Part shown: in pieces, positions 57,465-64,000 of the stretch
Layout of the letters: each line of letters opens with the position of its first letter
Position numbering within the stretch: the first letter of the stretch is position 1
Notes under the pieces: model-generated
The model's input: only the letters and a program-made list of their open reading frames with translations
What the model was told of the DNA's origin: nothing
Database searches by the model: none
Assembly: GCA_002914845.1 (NCBI GenBank)
Contig: JXTC01000234.1
Span: forward strand, 72,002-136,001
From: Trema orientale
Taxonomy: Eukaryota > Streptophyta > Magnoliopsida > Rosales > Cannabaceae
DNA length: 64,000 bases
Reading direction: 5' to 3'
Position numbers and translations under genes: made by a program

Positions 57465-58904
57465 TTTCAAACTATTTTATTGAAGTTGGATCCGATACGG
57501 ACATAACGCAATGAAAATGAGGCAAATCAGAGCTAAAATGGAGAAATGGCGCACCCGGGAAGCCACAATGCGCAGCAGAGTTTAACAGGGCACGCAGCTA
57601 TGCCTCTACGCAGAAAGGGGTGCGCAGCTCTGCCCCTGGGGGCACCTCCCCTACTGCCCGAAGGTGTAGCTACACCCCTAATGTGTCCTGGATGTGTTTT
57701 TGAGCCCTTTTAATGAGTTTTGATGGCCTGGATTGCTCCTTTCTCATAATCCAACAATGAAGACTCATCCATCCTTAAGTGGTGCCTGAATTTAACCTAA
57801 AATGAAGCTTAAAAGGGGGATGGAGGCACAAATTTTAAGGTGAAGAATTAGAGAGAAAAATATACCAAATTCCTAGAGAGAAAAGCTTGGAGTTGGGGAT
57901 TTCTTGAAGAATTCTTGTGAAAGATTCTTGAAGCTCATCTCCACAAGACTTTTTCTTTTCCTTTCTCTCTACCTCTCTACCCTAATCTCTCTTGAAATTT
58001 GTATTGGGCATATTTTGAAATCTTGTTTGGATATTATGAACTTCTTATTGAGATTAGTAATGGATTCTGCTATGTTTGTTTATATTTGATTACTATGATT
58101 TGGTTTTTCCTTTTTAATACTATGTTTTGACTATTTTGTTTATTATTAGTCTATTTTCTATTGTCAATTCATTTATGCTTCTCCTTGCTCATTGCCTCTA
58201 ATTTATTTGGCCAATGAATTAGTTGACTTTAGGATATGATTTTGATACTTGGGAGAGATTAATCTCATAATTCGGAATTAAGAGGCATAGTTTAGGTTGT
58301 TATGAGACCGAGAGGAGACCAATGCCTACATAATCACTGAGATAGTTTGGGTGATTTTGGTTATTGTGAAACCGAGAGGTGAGCGATACCTTAATTCCAT
58401 TTGAGGGCTTGAACTTAATAAACACTTAATTAACCGAGTTAGATAGGGATATCAACTTAGGTTAGTTAGGTGTATTAGCTCATTTGACGCTCGGGAGAGG
58501 TAATAAGGTGAAGTTAGATCCCTCGATTAGTGAATTAAATGGAATTAGACCGGTAATTACTCAATTTGACAAACTTAAGAGTGATTAAGCAAATTCAACT
58601 CATTAGTACATTCGTGCATGGTAATTATCTATATTTATTTACGCTTTATTCTTTTGATCTTTATTTTTATTTGTTATTTTTATACTCATTTAGTTTTTGT
58701 GCCTAAATAAAGTCGGGTTGTGATAATCTTGGTACTTAGCGACAATTGAAAACCTAATTTCTGTAGATCGATCCTTCTTGTCCCTATAGTAGCTAGTTTT
58801 GATTTTTATTAGGACATGCTAGGTTAGTTTATAGGAGAAGAATATTATAAATTATAGATTTAATTTTGAGTGTTTATAACTAACGACTAAACGTTCAATT
58901 ATTA
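57465..58904 (+). repeat. 3' LTR of the Athila/Tat-like element, 5'-truncated
   Basis: From TTGAAGTTGGATCCGA onward it aligns with 53,440-54,877. It ends CAATTATTA where the sister LTR has CAATTGTCA. It also has the GC-richer islet (about 57,560-57,690). Confidence 0.8.
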
Positions 58905-59335
58905 GTGGAGATTATCAAGACAAAACTGAAACCAGAACTGGGTATAAAGGAAAACACCTTCCCCTGGACTTTCTCGATTGTCGAATAATTTGAAGACTAA
59001 GAACGTCTTGGTAGAGTGCCAAGGTTCTGACGGAAGGACTCTCGGCAACACATCCTCTGCACCACAAGAGAATATAAAAACATCAGCGGCCACCTCAAAG
59101 TTTAAGAGACCAGATTAATCCTTAAAAGACGGGAGACAACACAAAGGAATGGCTTATGAATTATTAGCTTTCCAAATAGGCAAAGCTTTAAAACTCCAGA
59201 CCATTCCATTAACTCCGTATCTTCCAAGCAGATTATATATGCTTCGGCAGCAGAGGTCATGAAAGTGCTCCTCTTGTCATCACTCTCGTCTATAGCTAAA
59301 ACGGTGGGGACGGCAGCGGAGGAAGAAGACATCAA
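58905..59335 (-). pseudogene. LINE ORF1 N-terminus
   Basis: The start codon at 59,335 opens MSSSSAAVPTVLAIDESD, then MTSAAEAYIICLEDTE. After frame changes, VFIFSCGAEDVLPRVLPS and LVFKLFDNRESPGEGVFL follow (59,093-58,902). It is plausible as the start of the plant LINE gag-like ORF1. The 59,264-58,906 part is repeated at 53,292-52,933. Confidence 0.65.
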
Positions 59336-59429
59336 GGAATGAAAACCATATTGTAACTGTCACTAGAGGACAGAGAAAGCACTGAGTAAACCAGAGAGAA
59401 TAAAAACAAAAAAACAAAATTCAATCATT
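59336..59429 (-). other. LINE 5' UTR
   Basis: About 94 bp lie between the ORF1 start and the right target duplication. Confidence 0.6.
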
Positions 59430-59447
59430 TTTACCCCTATGAATTTT
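59430..59447. repeat. LINE target-site duplication, right copy
   Basis: TTTACCCCTATGAATTTT pairs with 44,250-44,267. Confidence 0.8.
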
Positions 59448-59764
59448 ACCTTCACATTGTTACAAAGCTTCAATTAAACCCCTCATTTGCCCCATAAATT
59501 TTTGTAGTTTTACATTTCACCTGTATTTTGTTTTTTTTTTTTGAAAAAAAAAAATCAGTTATGTTCCTTATTTGCCTCCATTTATTTTTGTGATTTTTCA
59601 ATTTTACTTTATATTTTTCTAATATCTTAATTTTCCCTCACTTTTTATGAATAATTTTTCTTTGGACCCTATTTTATAATCTCTTTTAATCATTTACTAT
59701 GTGTTTTCAAAATTACCATTTTTAAGATTTTCATGAACTCATTTATAAGACCATTTAAAGAAAG

Positions 59765-59801
<37 letters not shown>

Positions 59802-60689
59802 AGAGAGCTAAAGAACCGAATTTATGTGCTCAATGAATTTCCTAATTTTATGCTCCCATTGAAAAAAATTTATGGCTCCATCACTACTCGCCAGGTGGCC
59901 ACATGATCATCTGTTAGGTTATTCCTCTTAACCATCTTACCGAAATATCCACGGTTGATGGACTCACACATCAATTGACTAGGTGACCATAAAATTCATG
60001 GTGGGTGAATTATACTAGCTTTGGAATGAGTCACCCACCAGTTAAATTGTTGATAGGCGGAATTAAAATATTTGAATTTTTCAAAAATCTAATGGTTTTT
60101 TTTTTTTGGGTATACTCCCCTAAATTGCCCACAAGAATCCAAATTATTTTAGGTTATCATACTTGCCCTTATTAAACTATATAAAGACATAACTAAATAT
60201 GTATCCAAATATGATTTTAACTCTTTCAATCTCATTCTGATTCCAAAAATAAAATTGCAATAATCCTTATATCACAAACTCTTGTCCTTAAAAATATGGT
60301 GGGTTTACAAAATAGATAAATGATACTATTGGTCCTTGAACTATTGAGAAAGTCTCACTTTGTTACTTATACTTCAAATTTTTTATTTTAAAATCTAATT
60401 TGTAGCAGAAAATTGGCCCAGGAACTTTCAAAAACTCTCTCAAAGCAATTGACTATATGAGTACATAGTATTAATTCATAAAAAACAAAAAAAAAAAAAA
60501 AAAAACATACAAAGAGAATAGATCTAATACTCTTTGTAGTCTATCAGCGGATCCTAACTTTTCTGTCTTTTAAATCACGATCTTCCAATCTAAGCCTCAA
60601 ACATAACCGAATGAATATGTGTGTGTTGCGTACAGTTTCTCATACTCACACTTTAGGAACTTGCAATAATCTCAATACAAGAAAACAAA
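59448..60689. other. AT-rich stretch, no gene recognised
   Basis: It holds an (AT)n microsatellite at 59,768-59,799, a TATTGGTCCTTGAACTATTG motif near 60,313 of a type common in plant repeats, and an A-run near 60,486-60,506. I see no coding motif. Confidence 0.4.
59768..59799. repeat. (AT)n microsatellite
   Basis: About 16 AT units in a row. Confidence 0.9.
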
Positions 60690-62250
60690 TAATTATCTCC
60701 TTTATAATTATTATACTATTAATGAATATAATTAATCATATTAATTAATATTAATTATTAATCATATTAATAATTATTAAATAATAATCATATTAATAAT
60801 TATCAAATAATAATTAAAAAATTAATCAAATTCGATAATTAATGTTTTGTAGTAAAACATATTATCCTATGTATAGGAATTAAGTTCACAACTAATTCTT
60901 GTGAAGATTTAAAATATCAAATATTTTTAAAAAATTGACTAATTAGGATAATTTAAATAATTGGAAAATAAATCACATTTATTATCTAATTATTAAATAA
61001 TTAAATATCTAATTAATTTATCTAATTTTATCTTAATCTCATTAAGACACTATCTTAAAGTCACTAAGATCTAAAGGATAATAAAAGATAATTATTTCTA
61101 ATTATAAAATTCCTATTTCTATAATTATACTTAGAAAAATTTAATTGTAATATTCTAAATTAAGAAATAATTAAAACTCTTTAAATTAATCCTAATTGAT
61201 TAGAAACTTATAACTCAAACAATGTTTCCATATTTATCTAACGTTTATATTTAATTATAATTAAGTAATTGTAATAATTAAATAAAGATAATATCTATAT
61301 TTAATTATAACAGAAATTTAATCACAATTAAATTCCTATCATATGTTAGAATTATTCTTGTTATAAAAAGATATAACTTTCTAATTAATAAATCATATTA
61401 ATTATCAAATTAATCTCATTAATTAGTTATCTAATTAATCTTACTAATTAGTGGAGTTACTAATCTAATTAGGAAACTCCAACTTATATTTTAATTCTAA
61501 AATTAGAATAGTTACTATATAAATAGTTATTACACTTAACTATAGAATTTTAATCTAATTTAAATTCTATCCTTTTCTATAACCTAATTAATCTCATTAA
61601 TTATAAGTTTGAATAATCTATGGATCGTAATTATCTAAATCTAATTTGATTAGATTTAGTTTCAAATTTAAATTCAAAACTATATCCTAATTTAAATCAA
61701 ATTCAAATTAAGGATAATTACTAAATTTAAATTGTTCAAATTTAAACTATCATGATTTATAGATAATTACCTAATCATATCTAATCACATTAAATATCTA
61801 ATTAATTTGAATAGTTGTTATCTATTTAAATTCAAAATTTAAGTAGAAAGAGATAGAAAATTTTATCTAATTTCAAAAATTAGTAGATATTCTATTCAAA
61901 TTCAAACTAACTATTAGATTTATCAAGATAATATCTAATCTTATTAAGTATCTAAATTAATTTGAATAGTTGTTATCTATTTAAATTTAAAATTTAAATA
62001 GAAAGAGATAAGATAGAAAATATGATCCAATTTCAAAAATTAGTATATATCCTACTCAAAATCAAACTAATTATTAGATAATATCCTAATTATATAATTA
62101 TTTCAAATTTATATTAACTATCCTATTGTAAATCAAATTTGAAATATGATAGGTTTAAATTTAGAAAACAATCCTAATCTAATTAGATAGTTACCTAATT
62201 CAAAATTTGAATTTAAATTAAATAATTATCTAATTAATTAAATAATTTAG
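60690..62250. repeat. Very AT-rich, low-complexity tract of Copia-5
   Basis: It is built from words such as TTAATTATTA, AAATTTAAATT and TCTAATTAAT, with almost no open frames. It mirrors 24,906-26,560 in the opposite orientation. Confidence 0.75.
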
Positions 62251-62525
62251 AAATTAGTGGTGGTGGCGAAAACACCGCTACCATCGGTGAAAAATGGAGC
62301 AAAGGGTGGCTACAGAGCACGGGGCCGCCTGGCTACGGCACACGGCAAAGTCCTGTGCGCCAGGGGGGCTAGCTCCACGCTGGACGTGCGCAGGACGTGC
62401 GCTGGCTGCACTGGCCATGCGCAGGCCATGCATAGGCGCACACTAGCACCAGCATGCCGTGCACATCCGCAATACAGGCCGTGCACAGGCAGGGGCGTGC
62501 CAGAATGCCGACAGCCAATTTTTGT
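62251..62525 (-). other. GC-rich leader islet of Copia-5
   Basis: The island stands out sharply from its AT-rich flanks. It repeats words such as GGACGTGCGC and CCATGCGCAGGCCATGC. Overlapping open frames on both strands (62,257-62,643) follow from its composition and match no known family. Confidence 0.6.
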
Positions 62526-63040
62526 TTTTTTTAAAGGTGAAAAAATTAAAACAATATCCAAAAATTCTGGAAAAAATTCATATTTCAAACTCATTGAAAA
62601 CATGTTCATGAATCTATCAACCATGAAATCCAAGAACACCTAGACCTAATTTTGCTAGATCACAATCCATAAATTTTCTCACCACATAAAAGACAGCAGT
62701 ATCACATAATAAAATATCATTTATCTCCATGAATCATTTAACTATGATAAGCAAAAATTGCTCAAACTCAGTCACATAACTTATATCACACAATTCTAGA
62801 TAAATATTATGCTATACATATGAACCTATACTCTAGATACTAATCACTGGAAATTAACCTAACACTTAGGAAAAAATATATATGCATAAATTCAGTATAA
62901 AATACATGAACATAATTAGTGGATTTAGGTTTTAAAAGTTTTCTATGAAAATAATTTTCATCATGCATATATCAAACACAGGATCTTGTATAACATAAAT
63001 CAAATCTAGATGCATAAACCCTAGAGATTAGATTTGGGAT

Positions 63041-63905
63041 TTACCTCTTGTAGCATGCTCTTCCTTGATCTCCTTTTTTATGATGATTAAACTTCTAACT
63101 CTAGATCTTCTTGTCTATACTTTGACTCTTGGTGGACGAGGCTAGTAGGCACCAAGTTGAATCCTTCATTGGAGAACTATCAAGAACTCCTTCTTGATCT
63201 TCTAGTCATAGTTATTTGAGATAAGTACGTGATATTTCTAGAAAAATAATTTTCTTCTCTCTAGGATGTGTATGGCCAAATTGCAAAGTGACTTTAGTTC
63301 ACTGTGCTTGGCCGAAATTCTCTTCTTGTCTCCCTCTTCATGGCGTGTTGGACTAGTACTAGGGTGATGCAGTTTTTTCTCTCATATTCCTTATATATGT
63401 GAGGCCTAAACTACTAATCCTAGTCCAATTAGGATTGAGTTTGTTCTTTAATTTAGGCTTTACGAGTATTTTTATAAATATGTCCAATCCATGTAACTTA
63501 TTTATAAAAATACCAACTTCTGTGTAGAATCATTATTTTACACAGTTTCATGAAACTAATATCACGTATACCACCTACCAATTAATGAGCTTTGTTGAGC
63601 TAGACAAGGGACCTAATAGATCCAAATAACCTAAGCTCCAATAGTATGATAAATATATAATAACTCTTATTATGGTATTTATATAAATACTATTAGTAAA
63701 GGAGACACTCCACTAAAGGCCCAATATTGCACTCTTAGATTAAATGTCATACTTTCTATAAAGTTTTAATTAAATAATCTTGATTAACCGATCCACCTAG
63801 TATATTTTATAACACATGTAAAATCCTATATAATGTCGTAGTTGGACAGGTAAAATTACCATAATACCCCTTCAACACATATTTTCCTTCTGTCAAGGAA
63901 TAATG
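63041..63905 (-). repeat. Copia-5 LTR, cut at its sense 5' side
   Basis: The alignment to LTR A/B in reverse is clear around 63,600-63,850. The sense-upstream part is missing because a plus-strand LTR begins at 63,906. The inner end is uncertain by about 50 bp because no primer site is obvious. Confidence 0.65.
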
Positions 63906-64000
63906 TGTTAGGGTTTATGCCCTAAAAGCATGTACATTTTGGATATTTGCTGAATTAATAAAATGATATTTTTCTATTTGAATTTGTGCATAATTGGTAT
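63906..64000 (+). repeat. Start of a plus-strand Copia LTR running off the window
   Basis: TGTTAGGGTTTATGCCCTAAAAG resembles the Copia-2 LTR start TGTTGGGAATATGCCCTAGAAAG in sequence and spacing. The rest of the element lies beyond 64,000. Confidence 0.6.

Larger units (their letters stand above)
53293..58904 (+). mobile_element. Athila/Tat-like Ty3/gypsy element inside the LINE, mostly non-coding
   Basis: LTRs at about 53,293-54,877 and about 57,465-58,904 flank a 2.6-kb interior. The interior has a tRNA-Asp-type primer site and a short gag-like stretch but no protease, RT or integrase. The LTRs are related to the one at 32,256-33,810. The right LTR seems to lack its first 150 bp or so. The LTR copies differ by about 10 percent by eye. 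Confidence 0.8.
44268..59429 (-). mobile_element. LINE (plant L1-type non-LTR retrotransposon) expanded by nested insertions
   Basis: On the minus strand the order is: short 5' UTR, ORF1 start (59,335), [LTR element 58,904-53,293], ORF1 continuation with a MITE, ORF2 endonuclease start (51,810), RT start, [Copia-4 50,519-46,084], RT end, zinc-binding reverse-transcriptase region, RNase H, 3' UTR and a poly(A) tail seen as T-runs at 44,266-44,281. An 18-bp duplication borders the whole. The LINE itself would be about 5 kb. The RT palm is missing. Confidence 0.85.
60690..63905 (-). mobile_element. Copia-5: LTR, GC-rich leader and AT-rich tract of a Copia-2-like element
   Basis: On the minus strand an LTR related to Copia-2 comes first (63,905 to about 63,040). 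A transition region with A/T runs, a GC-rich islet (62,520-62,257) and a 1.55-kb AT-rich tract (62,250-60,690) follow. This repeats the Copia-2 order LTR, islet, AT tract. The LTR shares TCTAAGAGTGCAATATTGGG, TAGTGGAGTG and AGGTCCCTTGTCTAGCTCA with LTR A/B. No gag or pol is left in the window. Confidence 0.7.

Noticed and set aside
62257-62643. 128-codon plus and 109-codon minus frames
   Set aside because: Same situation in the Copia-5 islet. The peptides are Cys/His/Arg-rich from repeated GTGCGC words and match no family.
1-64000. CRISPR arrays, tRNA/rRNA genes, bacterial-type operons or phage-like systems
   Set aside because: None seen. The tandem repeats present are minisatellites, intron repeats or LTR internal repeats, and the DNA is plant nuclear in character.

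Overview
The window is nuclear DNA from a flowering plant, most likely a eudicot. It has many small exons with GT..AG introns, AT-rich intergenic DNA, plant-type Copia, Ty3/gypsy and LINE elements, and an assembly gap of Ns. Only the first 10 kb holds a gene that looks functional. Almost everything from 11.4 kb to the end is a nested stack of decayed retrotransposons.

1-10.0 kb: the 3' half of a plus-strand NUA/TPR-type nuclear pore anchor gene. Twenty exons (887-9948) join in phase into about 1,135 residues: a long coiled coil followed by an acidic tail ending in an Arg/Gly-rich stretch. 10.4-11.0 kb: a minus-strand AP2/ERF transcription factor pseudogene (CRF/ERF118-like) with three stop codons inside the DNA-binding domain.

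11.4-22.1 kb: a degenerate Copia element (Copia-1) split by a minus-strand chromovirus-type Ty3/gypsy element. The gypsy element has 2.7-kb LTRs, a Met-tRNA-type primer-binding site and a 5-bp target duplication (ATTCA). Its gag capsid and RT core are deleted, and its 5' LTR contains the N gap. 22.1-31.9 kb: a plus-strand Copia element (Copia-2) with 1.65-kb LTRs. It has a GC-rich leader and then about 1.6 kb of very AT-rich non-coding DNA before gag. 31.9-33.8 kb: a minus-strand Athila/Tat-like gypsy fragment with a tRNA-Asp-type primer site. 33.8-40.2 kb: two opposed fragments of a short-LTR Copia family (Copia-3). One was hit just after its primer-binding site by a 2.2-kb gag-only LTR element. 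A degenerate tandem repeat lies between the two fragments. 40.6-41.1 kb: a GC-rich MITE with an 8-bp target duplication.

44.27-59.43 kb: one minus-strand LINE bounded by an 18-bp target duplication with two mismatches, 15 kb apart. It has been swollen by a truncated Copia (Copia-4, 46.1-50.5 kb), a long-TIR MITE (52.1-52.4 kb) and an Athila/Tat-like LTR element (53.3-58.9 kb). A 360-bp stretch of LINE ORF1 is repeated on both sides of that last element. 60.7-63.9 kb: the 5' part of a minus-strand Copia (Copia-5) with the same layout as Copia-2 (LTR, GC-rich leader, AT-rich tract). A plus-strand LTR start cuts it at 63,906 and runs off the window.

I found no tRNA, rRNA or CRISPR array, and no operon-like gene cluster. 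The items most worth a second look are the leader/AT-tract architecture shared by Copia-2 and Copia-5, the gag-only element, the LINE with its 15-kb-separated target duplication and internal 360-bp repeat, and the decayed ERF gene beside NUA.
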